Position numbers and translations under genes: made by a program. This document shows positions 48,960 through 58,229 of a DNA stretch of 64,000 nucleotides, piece after piece. The notes beneath the pieces are model-generated. The model did not search any database. It was not told the origin of the DNA and saw nothing but the letters and a program-made list of their open reading frames with translations. Every line of letters begins with the position of its first letter. Position 1 is the first letter of the stretch. The stretch is from Rhizophagus clarus (Eukaryota; Glomeromycota; Glomeromycetes; Glomerales; Glomeraceae): positions 248,001 to 312,000 of the forward strand of contig BLAL01000172.1 of the NCBI GenBank assembly GCA_015698045.1, given 5' to 3'.

Positions 48960-49892
48960 ATCATTCTTTAATAACTTGTTGCTTTAACGAAACCGCTAAT
49001 TTTTAACCATTTTCACCTAAGAATCAGTGAAAAGATAATTTTATTGAGTGGTTTTCGAACCTTTATGTTATAATAATTAATTTGTTCGATCTGATCGAAA
49101 ATTCTTTGTAATTGATATCAACAATAATTTATAAAAAAAAGTAACTTCATATGAATTGAAACATTTGTAACGTCATAATACTTTCATCGTTAAAAATTTC
49201 AAGATTTTAAATAATTCTATCAATTTTACACTTCGTAGTTTAATCTTTAAAAATTTTTTTCATCAATCCAAAAGCTTTGTTATTTTTCACAATATCAGAT
49301 GTATTATCATTTATCAAGCTCATGTTGAATAAAATTTATTTACAGTATATTCTAAACCATTAATATATTAGGTTGAAAATGCAAAAAAAAAATGATTCAT
49401 ATGAGAAAATGTTATTTTTGCATGAAAATTTCTTATTTATTGCAGAAATGTTACAAGTTTCGATCATTTGCTTGCGATAATGAAAAATAATCATGTGATC
49501 ATGATACTACTGATATGTAGATTTACCATTTATATTCATTTTATATTGTGCGATTAGGATCTTACCTTGTTTTATAACACGTGACTTGAATAAAATCTTG
49601 AAAGAATATTTATTCAATATTTTTAAATATGGTTAACCATCCCTTCTTTGTAATTAATGAAGTCTACGGCCATTTTATCCTCGATAAAGAATTGCATTTC
49701 TAAATTATTAAATAATTAAAATTTTACAGTTTAACCATTAACTTATTGTAAACTGGCCAATCAAATTTAAATAAGCAAAATTATCACGTGCATATAATCA
49801 TGCACTATTTTGGCTAGATTCTAATTTCTCAATGACTCTAAATATGTGTAGCATAATAAGCGCCAAGATAATAATGCGCCAAGCTTTATTTA

Positions 49893-49927
<35 letters not shown>

Positions 49928-49963
49928 TATTCCGGAAATTCTTCAACTTATCTTCATGAAAAT
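48960..49963 (+). promoter_or_regulatory. Sel1 upstream region (duplicated unit)
   Basis: It is homologous to 31600-32936. Blocks shared with other Sel1 copies include AATTTAAATAAGCAAAATTATCACGTG (about 49767-49793, with the palindrome CACGTG, a bHLH-type site), CTATTTTGGCTAGATTCTAAT, and AGCGCCAAGA/ATGCGCCAAG. A T24-A11 switch (49893-49927) ends 37 bp before the ATG. Regulation through the CACGTG site is inference. Confidence 0.55.
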
Positions 49964-51739
49964 ATGGTATTACACAAAATCAATGATAAAATGGAGAATA
50001 ATATTTCTGAAAGTGATGAAAATTTTTTAAAGTATATCATGAATAATTTTTATCTGAAAATTGTTGAAACGAACGATTTTAATGATTTTGAAAAAATTTC
50101 AATTGAATGGATAGAACATAAACTTGAAAGTAATAATAAAAATCCTGAGAATTTTCTTAAATTAATGAAAGATCATAAAAAAAGTCAATTTTTATTCACA
50201 AGTTTTATAGGACTTTTTTATCAACTTGGTATAGGTTGTGATCTGAATAGGGAGAAGGCAATCGAATTTTATTTATTACCTGTTAATAATAAAATTGAAA
50301 ATGATGGGACATTTAATTTATTAAGAGAAAGAAATGTAATTATGGGAAAATATTTATTATCATTATTTTATTATAAAGATATTATTTTAGATATTAATTA
50401 TAAATTAAAACTTCAATCTTTAGCAGAACATGATGATTCTGAAGCGCAATATAATTTAGGAATATATTATATGAATGGAATAGGAACACAAAATGATAAA
50501 AACAAAGCCTTTAATTTGTTTTTAAGCTCTTTTAAGAAAGGGTATCTAGGTGCAGGATATTATTTAGCCATTTGTTATATGGATGGAATAGGGACACAAA
50601 AGGATGAAAAGAAAGCGTTTGACTTGTTGTTAACTTCCGCTAAGAAAGGAAGTGTGGATGCACAATATTGTTTAGCTATTTGTTATATGGATGGAGTAGG
50701 AACACGAAGAGATAGAAAGAAAGCTTTAAAATGGTTTTTAAAATCCGAAAGTAAATATTTTAAAACCACACAGAATAAAAATGAAAAGAAAGAATTTAAA
50801 AGGATTTTAAAACTTGCAATAGTAAATGATGCAATAGCGCTAAATAATATAGGAAATTCTTATAGGGACGGTAAAGGAATAAATAAAAATGAAAAAAAAG
50901 CATTTAAATGGTACATAAAATCGGCTAATGTAGGATGTAGCAATGGACAATGTAATTTGGGTTATTGTTATAGTAATGGTATAGGAACAGATAAAGATGA
51001 AGAGAAAGCATTTGAATTGTACACAAAATCGGCTGAAAATGGAAATACTAAGGCACAATATAATTTAGGATGTTGTTATGCAAATGGCATAGGAATAGGC
51101 AAAGATGATGAGAAAGCGTTTGAATGGTATTTTAAATCAGCTAACAATGGATATTCATTAGCACAATATATTATAGGATATTTATATAGAATTGGTAAAG
51201 GAACTGATAAAAGTGAAAAAAAAGCATTTGATTGGTACACAAAATCGGCTAACGCAGGATGTGTCACTGGGCAATATAATTTAGGATGTTGTTATGAAAA
51301 TGGCATAGGAACAAATAAAGACGAAAAAAAAGCATTTAATTGGTACACTAAATCGGCTAATGCAGGATGTACCAATGGACAATGTAATGTAGGTTATTGT
51401 TATGTAAATGGAATAGGGATAGAGAAAGATGAAGGGAAAGGGTTGGAATGGTATTTTAAATCGGCTGAAAATGGAAATACAGTGGCACAATATAATTTGG
51501 GCTTTCTTTATTCAAAGGGGATAGGAACAAACAAAGATATGATAAAAGCATTCGAATGGTACTTGAAGTCAGCTGAGGCTGGATATGCAAAAGCGCAATA
51601 TTTTGTAGGAAAATCCTATCATGATGGTATTGGAATAGGTAAAAATATTGACAAAGCAATTTTTTGGTATGAAAAAGCTTCAAATAACGGATTTAAAGCA
51701 GCCACAAATGAATTAGCCATTATTTTATTAGATACCTAG
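49964..51739 (+). CDS. Sel1-like repeat protein (591 aa)
   Basis: It is single-exon. Residues 1-160 are the family N-terminal helical region (FLKYIMNNFYLKI, EWIEHKLES, FYQLGIGCDLNREKAIEFYL, LLSLFYYKDIILDINYKL). Residues 161 to about 585 carry eleven Sel1-like units of about 36 residues. A 24-residue linker between units 3 and 4 (QNKNEKKEFKRILKLAI) is conserved in all paralogues. No signal peptide or membrane helix is visible, so it is probably a cytosolic scaffold. It is the longest of three intact paralogues. The ATG chosen starts MVLHKINDKMENNIS, colinear with MSLYEVNNKLETNIS at 56090. Family roles include adaptor functions in ERAD and chitin-synthase control. Its own role is unknown. Confidence 0.9.
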   Translation: MVLHKINDKMENNISESDENFLKYIMNNFYLKIVETNDFNDFEKISIEWIEHKLESNNKNPENFLKLMKDHKKSQFLFTSFIGLFYQLGIGCDLNREKAIEFYLLPVNNKIENDGTFNLLRERNVIMGKYLLSLFYYKDIILDINYKLKLQSLAEHDDSEAQYNLGIYYMNGIGTQNDKNKAFNLFLSSFKKGYLGAGYYLAICYMDGIGTQKDEKKAFDLLLTSAKKGSVDAQYCLAICYMDGVGTRRDRKKALKWFLKSESKYFKTTQNKNEKKEFKRILKLAIVNDAIALNNIGNSYRDGKGINKNEKKAFKWYIKSANVGCSNGQCNLGYCYSNGIGTDKDEEKAFELYTKSAENGNTKAQYNLGCCYANGIGIGKDDEKAFEWYFKSANNGYSLAQYIIGYLYRIGKGTDKSEKKAFDWYTKSANAGCVTGQYNLGCCYENGIGTNKDEKKAFNWYTKSANAGCTNGQCNVGYCYVNGIGIEKDEGKGLEWYFKSAENGNTVAQYNLGFLYSKGIGTNKDMIKAFEWYLKSAEAGYAKAQYFVGKSYHDGIGIGKNIDKAIFWYEKASNNGFKAATNELAIILLDT

Positions 51740-52046
51740 GATTTTCTATCATTGATCAATAATCTTTTAAAAAGTTTTCTTAAGTTATTACAGTATATAC
51801 TTATAATGCTAAGTTTATCATATATTAATAAGTTAATTTATTTTTTAATGCATATTTACATGCAGTAATTATTTATACAGTATATGTCAAGGATAATTTA
51901 GTCAAAATAAGAAAAATAATTTTACAAATTCACTTTATTATTAAAAAATAAATATTCGCTACAATTTTAAAATTTTATTAAGTTCATTAAGTAACATATA
52001 TATAATAACCTAACCAATTTTATAATTTCTAAAGTTCTATTTGACG
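51740..52046. other. 3' flank of Sel1 gene
   Basis: AT-rich; nothing else recognised. Confidence 0.4.
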
Positions 52047-52976
52047 CAGTGTTGGAAATACAAAATTAAAAAAATTTGAATTTTGTGCGGAAATTTCACT
52101 TGCTATGTGCGGCATTATATAAAATCATATCCGCCGATTTTCGGAATTAACAAAATTAGCCTAAATTAAGGAATTTGATGATAATTAGATAAAAATTAAG
52201 TTAAATAAGTTTCACAAAAAGGATCACTCTTGTGCTACATGATCATATGACACAAATATCGAGAAATTACTTCAACAAAAGTAGCGTTAAAAAATTTTTT
52301 TCTTTCGTAAACTCCATATTAAACTCCCCATCAACTTCCCCATCAAACTTTTCCACCAGTTTTTACATTATGTAAGTTGAGAATTTTGGCAAGTATATTA
52401 GTAGTTATTTTACATTAAATATAACTTGGAGCTATTTTTTTATTTTTTTTTCAATAGTTTATAAAAAAAAATTTATTTAGGCAGCAAAATTATTCAAAAA
52501 TAATCTTTCAATAAATAAATAATTCTAAGATTAATAACGATGTTTTAGTGAATTTAAATTATATATTGATTAGTTTATTTAGTTAAAATCTATTTGATAT
52601 TCGTTATTAATTATTTTTCAATCAATTTTTTTTCGTTAAATCATTATTCTGGTGCTTATTCTTACTTTTTTTTTAAATAAACTAATTTTATAATATTTTT
52701 ATTCCTTTTTTTAGAAATTTCTTCTACTGGTTTCAGGTTAAAGAGGTAAATTTTTTTGGAAAAGGTCTTAAAAGTTTTTTTAAGTATTTTTTGGCTTATT
52801 TTTTCTTATGTAGGGACGGTTTTGATCGATTTTAATCGGTACTGCGCCACATAATTGATGATCGGCAAATTCCTCAAATCGGCGCATATGTTATAAAAAA
52901 AAATGCACTTTTTAATGTGCGGAAGTTTAAAGTGAATGTGCGCGCGCACATTTCGCACATTGAATTTCCAACACTG
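52047..52976. mobile_element. hAT-like non-autonomous element, 930 bp
   Basis: The ends CAGTGTTGGAAAT (52047 on) and ATTTCCAACACTG (to 52976) are perfect inverted repeats of 13 bp and closely match the classical hAT terminus. Subterminal TGTGCGG motifs recur on both sides, ending in a GTGCGCGCGCACATTTCGCACAT stretch. The flanks TTGACG and TCAACG are only similar, so an 8-bp duplication is not demonstrated. No transposase is encoded. Confidence 0.75.
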
Positions 52977-53510
52977 TCAACGTATTCTTTTATTCTTTTA
53001 AAAATTGACAAACTTTTATCTGAGGGATAAAATCGAATTTGACTTACTAGTACATTGTGTGTAAAAAAAAAAAAAGTTACAATTATGTAAAATCATTAAT
53101 ATATTTATTCTCGAACATGTACAATATTACAGTCTAGGATTTTTCCAGAAAAGGAAAAATCTTTGATTAATGAATAATTGTGAAATCTTTTTTTATAAAT
53201 AAAATCCACAAATATTTTTTATTACCATAGAAAAATATTATAAATTTTTAAATTTCTTATTTCTGATTATAAGCATTATTGTCAATTTTTTTTTTTTTTG
53301 AACGTAAAAAATTTTTTTTTCTTGAAATCATAATTCACTGCGGCCCACGAAGATCTTTTCATTTCATGAAAAATATTTAGCTTTTTTGGTTCTTTGCTTC
53401 TGATTGGTCTATATTAGTTATTTTTTCTTTTTTTTTTTTAGAAACAAGGACAAAATCACCATCTACAGTAATTTAATTACAAAGAGGGAATATTTGATCG
53501 TATATAAAGG
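52977..53510. other. Intergenic, nothing recognised
   Basis: AT-rich with long T runs; no gene or bounded repeat identified. Confidence 0.4.
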
Positions 53511-53520
53511 CATTGAATAA

Positions 53521-53986
53521 GGGACCTCCTTAAAATCGTGAAATCAGTATAATCTTGATGGTCTATAACCCGACATCAAAATGCTGGTAACTCTAAAATC
53601 CTGAAAAGTCAAAGTCCCAACTCACGAGAGTTAAAAATCTCGTTCTGAATTTCAGATAAATTTATGATTGATTTTTTAATTTCACTTATGCAATTATTTT
53701 TAATTTAGAAAATAAGATAAATTAGTAGTCTTGTAAGTAATTGATGAATCATTTTTTTTTTAAAAAGATTATTAAATTTAACTGAAATAGGATTATTCTT
53801 GACATTTGTAATAGCAATATTATTGATAATGCAAAAATAGTCAAATATAAAATCTCAGTTTTGAATCGTCAGGATTTTTAACTATATGGTTTCTGCAACT
53901 GTCGGGATTTTTATCTGCCGGTATTTTGGGACTGCCAGGACTTTGTTGTCAAGATTAGACTGTCGAGATTATGAATGTGGTATACC
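53521..53986. mobile_element. 466-bp element with 10-bp target duplication (MULE-like)
   Basis: CATTGAATAA is present on both sides (53511-53520 and 53987-53996). The ends start GGGACC and, reverse complement, GGTATACC. They are imperfect inverted repeats that match best at CAGTATAATCTTGA on the left and CAGTCTAATCTTGA (reverse complement) on the right. Motifs of the type CTGTCGGGATTTT are repeated near the right end. A 9-10 bp duplication fits MULE-type elements, but the ends are weakly conserved. Confidence 0.7.
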
Positions 53987-53996
53987 CATTGAATAA

Positions 53997-55480
53997 ATAT
54001 TCCTTTTAGATTAACTTTAGAACTAGACTTGGCGAGTTTTGAAGAAGTGAATTAACTCAGAAAATTAATAATCATTACTGACATTTCTACTTTTAATTTA
54101 TGAAAATGGATTATTAAATATGTCAGATATATTTTACCATCATAAAACTTTTGATTCGCTACTGAGAAATAGAAAGAAACTTTACGTATGATTAAATGAC
54201 CAAATTGTTCAAATTATTTATTATCATTAAAATAAAAGATTTGATTCTTGCCAAAAATGCAACGTGTCTTATTATTTTTCACAATAATAATGCAGTTACA
54301 TTATTAAAGATAGAGTATTTTATCCAATGGTTCATTTCTAAGAATGTGTTCACAACTTGAATAATCTATTTATGCGCGGCTGACGTACAGTAATCAGATG
54401 CCGTCAATCATATTTAAATAAGTAAAATTATCACGTGTAAGTATTTATTACAAGATCATCTTTGTTTCACTATTTTGGTTAGAATCTCATTCCTCAAATG
54501 GCCTAAATACGTGCTACAAATGATGCGCAAAAGCCAAATAAATTCTTCGCTTTAAAAAACTTTTGAAAGAAAAATTTTACTCCATATTTTAATAATGTAT
54601 ATACTAATAGTTTTTCGGACAAATTTTAGAATTATAGTTAAATTAAAGACAAGATCTAATCCGTAAATGATACAATATTCACTGAAAATCAAGGGCTGTG
54701 GATGAGCCGATTTGGTAATTGGTATAAATTTAGTTTAAACACTTTTTATAGGACTGGTATAATAAAATAGATCTAATTGATTAAAAATTAAAATCAAATT
54801 TCTCTTGCCACTAAAATATGCAGGTGTGACGTTAATATTATAAAAATTATTTACCCGTTTCTAGTTAATAAACTGGCTTAGACTCCTTAAGGACATTGCA
54901 GATTTAATCATGCGACTCAAAGGTCTACACTTATAAATAGCACCTGAATTATTTGTTGTTACAGGTCCGATATCTGGAGATTTTATAATTTTTGAATTTT
55001 TATTATTTGAATTTTTCTCTCCTCATTATTCATTAATTTCATAATTTCACAGTATATACGGGTAGTTGATGGTCTTTTCTTTGGATTAGAATGTCGCGCT
55101 ACATTTTAACAAGTATGGATCGGAATCTTCATTTTAATGATAATGAATAAAGTAGACAATTTAACTATTTGATTAATATACAAGCTGCTTTCCATATTTC
55201 AATGGCGGACGTAATGCATGTTAATGATGAAATGTACCCTATCTAGATTAATATAAAATAGAAATAAAAATATTAATCGCAATTATTAAATTCTCTAAAT
55301 TAATTTACATTTCTTCCAAACTTTCCAAGTCTAAATCTTAAGAAACATTTATTCAATAATTTATACAATTAAGCATTACTTTGTAACTAGCGAAATTTAT
55401 AGAAATTTTATCCTTATTTCAACAAAAATAAAGAAAAGAATTACATTTTTAATCATTAATATTCAAGTACATAGTAAAAC
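53997..55480. other. Intergenic with an orphan Sel1-type promoter copy
   Basis: At about 54409-54540 the full promoter block recurs (CAATCATATTTAAATAAGTAAAATTATCACGTG, CTATTTTGGTTAGAATCTCATT, CCTAAATACGTGCTACAAATGATGCGC) but no Sel1 coding sequence follows. Another upstream piece, ACATTTATTCAATAATTTATACAATTA, begins near 55343 and belongs to the 56.1-kb gene. Confidence 0.55.
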
Positions 55481-55714
55481 AGGACCCCGAACAATATATA
55501 AATAGGTAACAAATTTTTGGCAAAAATTTACTATTAGCTCTACGCATTTTTTCAGGGCCGGAATTATGATAATGTCAGTCAGTTACTAAATAAAGTAATA
55601 TATTTCTGACCAACGTTATCAAAATTTATCTAAATAAGGAAAGATTTTCATAAATATTTTGGCCTATTCTACGCATTATTTTCTGTTACCTATTTCAGTA
55701 TTGCTCGGGGTCCT
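55481..55714. mobile_element. hAT-type MITE, 234 bp
   Basis: There is a perfect 8-bp target duplication, AGTAAAAC, at 55473-55480 and 55715-55722. Inverted ends AGGACCCCGAACAATA and (reverse complement) AGGACCCCGAGCAATA continue as AAATAGGTAACA on both sides for about 33 bp with a few mismatches. It lies in the upstream region of the Sel1 gene at 56090. No coding capacity. Confidence 0.92.
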
Positions 55715-55760
55715 AGTAAAACACTAAATTAATCTTTTTTTATAGCAGAGTAGCACAACA

Positions 55761-55860
55761 GCACCCCATCAAGGTGATCATCAAAGGTTATAACCTATGC
55801 ACTTGTGACACAAATAATGAGGTTATGATGGGGTGATGGGGTGATGGGGTGATGGGGTGC
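55761..55860. repeat. GATGGGGT tandem repeat inside a small inverted repeat
   Basis: Four copies of GATGGGGT lie at 55827-55859. The outer ends GCACCCCATCA (55761) and TGATGGGGTGC (to 55860) are a perfect 11-bp inverted repeat flanked by ACA on both sides (55758-55760 and 55861-55863). It may be a very short MITE with an internal expansion. A 3-bp match is weak evidence. Confidence 0.6.
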
Positions 55861-55889
55861 ACAAGTCAGTAGTCAGTAAAAGCTTTAAG

Positions 55890-56089
55890 TAATGATTACA
55901 TAAACAAATCATCTCTGATTTCACCATTTTGGGTAGACTCTCATTCTCAATGGGCCAAATGCGTGCTATAAAATGAAGCGCCATATTTTTTTTTTTTTTT
56001 TTTAAAAAAAAAATATTTAAATTTCTTCGAATTTTTATAAAATATAAAATATTTAAGTTTCTTCAAATTTTTATAAAATATAAAACATA
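55890..56089 (+). promoter_or_regulatory. Proximal upstream region of the 56.1-kb Sel1 gene
   Basis: It carries the shared block CATTTTGGGTAGACTCTCATT, CAATGGGCCAAATGCGTGCTA and ATGAAGCGCC, then a T19-A10 switch (55986-56014). A 36-bp tandem duplication follows (ATTTAAATTTCTTCGAATTT... at 56015-56050 and ATTTAAGTTTCTTCAAATTT... at 56051-56086), ending four bases before the ATG. The duplication lengthens the leader relative to the 49.96-kb gene. Confidence 0.55.
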
Positions 56090-57748
56090 ATGTCATTATA
56101 CGAAGTCAATAATAAACTGGAAACTAATATTTCTGAGAATGATAAAAATGTTTTAAAGAATATTATATATAATTTTTATCATAAAATCATTGAAACGAAC
56201 GATTTTAATGATTTTGAAAAAAATTCAAGTGAATGGATAGAACATAAACTTGAAAGTTATAATAAAAACCCTAAAAAGTTTCTTGAATTGATGGAAAATC
56301 ATAAAGAAAGTAAATTATTGTTCACAAGTTTTATAGGATTTTTTTATCAACATGGTATAGGTTGTAATCTAGATAAGGAAAAGGCAGTTGAATTTTACTT
56401 GTTATCTGTTAATAATGAAACTGCAAAAGAAGAAACAAATAATTTATTAAGAAAAAGAAATATAATTATAGGAAAATATTTATTATCATTGTTTTATTAT
56501 AAAGATATTATTTTAGATATTAATTATAAATTAAACCTTCAAAGATTAGCAGCAAATGGCGATTCAGAAGCGCAATTTAATTTAGCAATACATTATATGA
56601 ATGGAATAGGAATGCAAAAAGATGAAAAGAAAGCGTTTAACTTGTTGTCAACATCTTCTAAAAAGGGAAATATGGATGCACAATATTATTTAGCTATTTG
56701 TTATATGGATGAAGTAGGAACACTAAGGAATGAAAAGAAAGCACTTAAGTGGTTTTTAAGGTCTGAGATTAAATATTTTAAAGCCACACGGAACAAAAGT
56801 GAAAAGAAAGAATTTAAAAGAATTTTAAAACTTGCAATAGCAAATGATTCAACAGCACAAAACAATATAGGGAATTCTTATATAGATGGTGAAGGAATAT
56901 GTAAAAATAATAAAAAGGCATTTAATTGGTACACAAAATCGGCTAAAGCGGGAAATGCTATTGGACAATATAATTTAGGATATTGTTATAGTAATGGCGT
57001 AGGAACTGACAAAGATGAAAAGAAAGCATTTGAATGGCACACTAAATCAGCTAATAACGGATATGCATTAGCACAAAACAGGTTAGGATATTATTATGAA
57101 AATGGCATAGGAACAGAAAAAGATGGGTTTAAAGCATTTGAATGGTACACAAAATCGGCTAAAACAGGATGCACAATTGGACAATGTTATTTAGGATATT
57201 GTTATGAAAATGGCATAGGAACAGAAAAAGATGGGATTAAAGCATTTGGATGGTACAAAAAATCGGCTAATGCAGGATGCAAAATTGGACAATGTTATTT
57301 AGGATATTGTTATGAAAATGGCATAGGAACAGAAAAAGATGGGATTAAAGCATTTAAATGGTACACAAAATCGGCCAATGCAGGATGCGCCAATGGACAA
57401 TGCAATTTAGGACATTGTTATAAAAATGGCATAGGAGCTTACATAGATGAAAAGAAAGCATTTGAATGGTATTCAAAATCAGCTGAAAATGGAAATATAG
57501 AGGCACAATATATGTTGGGCCGGTATTATTCGGAAGGGATAGGAATAAGTAAAGATGTGATGAAAGCGTTTGAATGGTACTTGAAATCGGCTGAGAGTGG
57601 ATATGCAAAAGCACAATATTATGTAGGGAAATTCTATTGTGATGGTATTGGAACAGAAAAAAATATTGCCAAAGCAATTTTTTGGTACCAAAAAGCTTCA
57701 AATAATGGACACAAAGCAGCTAAGGATGAATTAGCTGTATTTTATTAG
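56090..57748 (+). CDS. Sel1-like repeat protein (552 aa)
   Basis: It is single-exon, colinear with the paralogue at 49964. The N-terminal helical region spans about 155 residues (MSLYEVNNKLETNISENDKN, FYQHGIGCNLDKEKAVEFYL, LLSLFYYKDIILDINYKL). Ten Sel1-like units follow and end with AIFWYQKASNNGHKAAKDEL. Units 5-7 (57086-57409) are almost identical at the DNA level, so this gene recently gained repeats. The KNKSEKKEFKRILKLAI linker between units 2 and 3 is conserved. No targeting signal is visible; a cytosolic scaffold role is inferred from the family. The 3' flank is gone: the LTR of a Ty3/gypsy element begins four bases after the TAG stop, so the transcript must terminate in or beyond the LTR. 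Confidence 0.9.
   Translation: MSLYEVNNKLETNISENDKNVLKNIIYNFYHKIIETNDFNDFEKNSSEWIEHKLESYNKNPKKFLELMENHKESKLLFTSFIGFFYQHGIGCNLDKEKAVEFYLLSVNNETAKEETNNLLRKRNIIIGKYLLSLFYYKDIILDINYKLNLQRLAANGDSEAQFNLAIHYMNGIGMQKDEKKAFNLLSTSSKKGNMDAQYYLAICYMDEVGTLRNEKKALKWFLRSEIKYFKATRNKSEKKEFKRILKLAIANDSTAQNNIGNSYIDGEGICKNNKKAFNWYTKSAKAGNAIGQYNLGYCYSNGVGTDKDEKKAFEWHTKSANNGYALAQNRLGYYYENGIGTEKDGFKAFEWYTKSAKTGCTIGQCYLGYCYENGIGTEKDGIKAFGWYKKSANAGCKIGQCYLGYCYENGIGTEKDGIKAFKWYTKSANAGCANGQCNLGHCYKNGIGAYIDEKKAFEWYSKSAENGNIEAQYMLGRYYSEGIGISKDVMKAFEWYLKSAESGYAKAQYYVGKFYCDGIGTEKNIAKAIFWYQKASNNGHKAAKDELAVFY
57086..57409 (+). repeat. Three near-identical 108-bp Sel1 units
   Basis: GGATATTxTTATGAAAATGG recurs exactly every 108 bp at 57086, 57194 and 57302, followed by the same CATAGGAACAGAAAAAGATG stretch each time. 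One unit is one 36-residue repeat. The high identity implies recent unequal crossing-over or slippage. Confidence 0.92.
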
Positions 57749-57752
57749 ATGC

Positions 57753-58154
57753 TGTTGGCGTAGTAATCACGTGTCATTGTGGCAATATATAAAGCCGCCT
57801 AAGCCAGAGCCATCATAGCCTGTTATTTTTGATATTTCCGATATATTTGATATATCAGTTTGATTTGATTTATTTGATTTATTAGTTTTATTTGATATAT
57901 TAGATTTATTTGTTATATTTTTAAATATATTTTATTTTGTATAAATATCCTGAATTTTCTCTTTAGTTGAAAAATATAGAGTATTAACAAAATTGTAATA
58001 ACAAGTTCATATAATTAATAAATAAACTCTCTTACCCTATAAACAAACTGTCCCTTTGTGAATAGTGTGTCTTGTTGATTGGACTTGTGACATATCTATT
58101 GCATCTCTGTCTCCAAGTCATAGTTACCAGATCGATGAACTGACCAGAGTAACA
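57753..58154 (+). repeat. 5' long terminal repeat, about 402 bp
   Basis: It starts TGTTGGCG and ends GTAACA (TG...CA, with TGTT/AACA inverted ends). It has a TATATAAA box at 57786-57793, a CACGTG at 57769, and AATAAATAAACTC near 58018 as possible polyadenylation signal. The boundaries are inferred from the TG..CA ends and the adjacent primer-binding site. Confidence 0.75.
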
Positions 58155-58156
58155 AT

Positions 58157-58174
58157 TGGTGATTCCTGCCAGGT
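58157..58174 (+). other. Primer-binding site of the LTR element
   Basis: TGGTGATTCCTGCCAGGT lies two bases after the LTR end. TGG pairs with the CCA end of a tRNA, which would prime minus-strand synthesis. The tRNA species cannot be named from this alone. Confidence 0.65.
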
Positions 58175-58229
58175 ATAGTGATGAACTGTCTATACTGGAT
58201 CTCTCAGATGTACTTGAGAAGAAAAACAA

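Noticed and set aside
51281-51683. Antisense open frames inside the Sel1 genes
   Set aside because: They are mirror translations of the Sel1 repeat units and recur with the 108-bp period.
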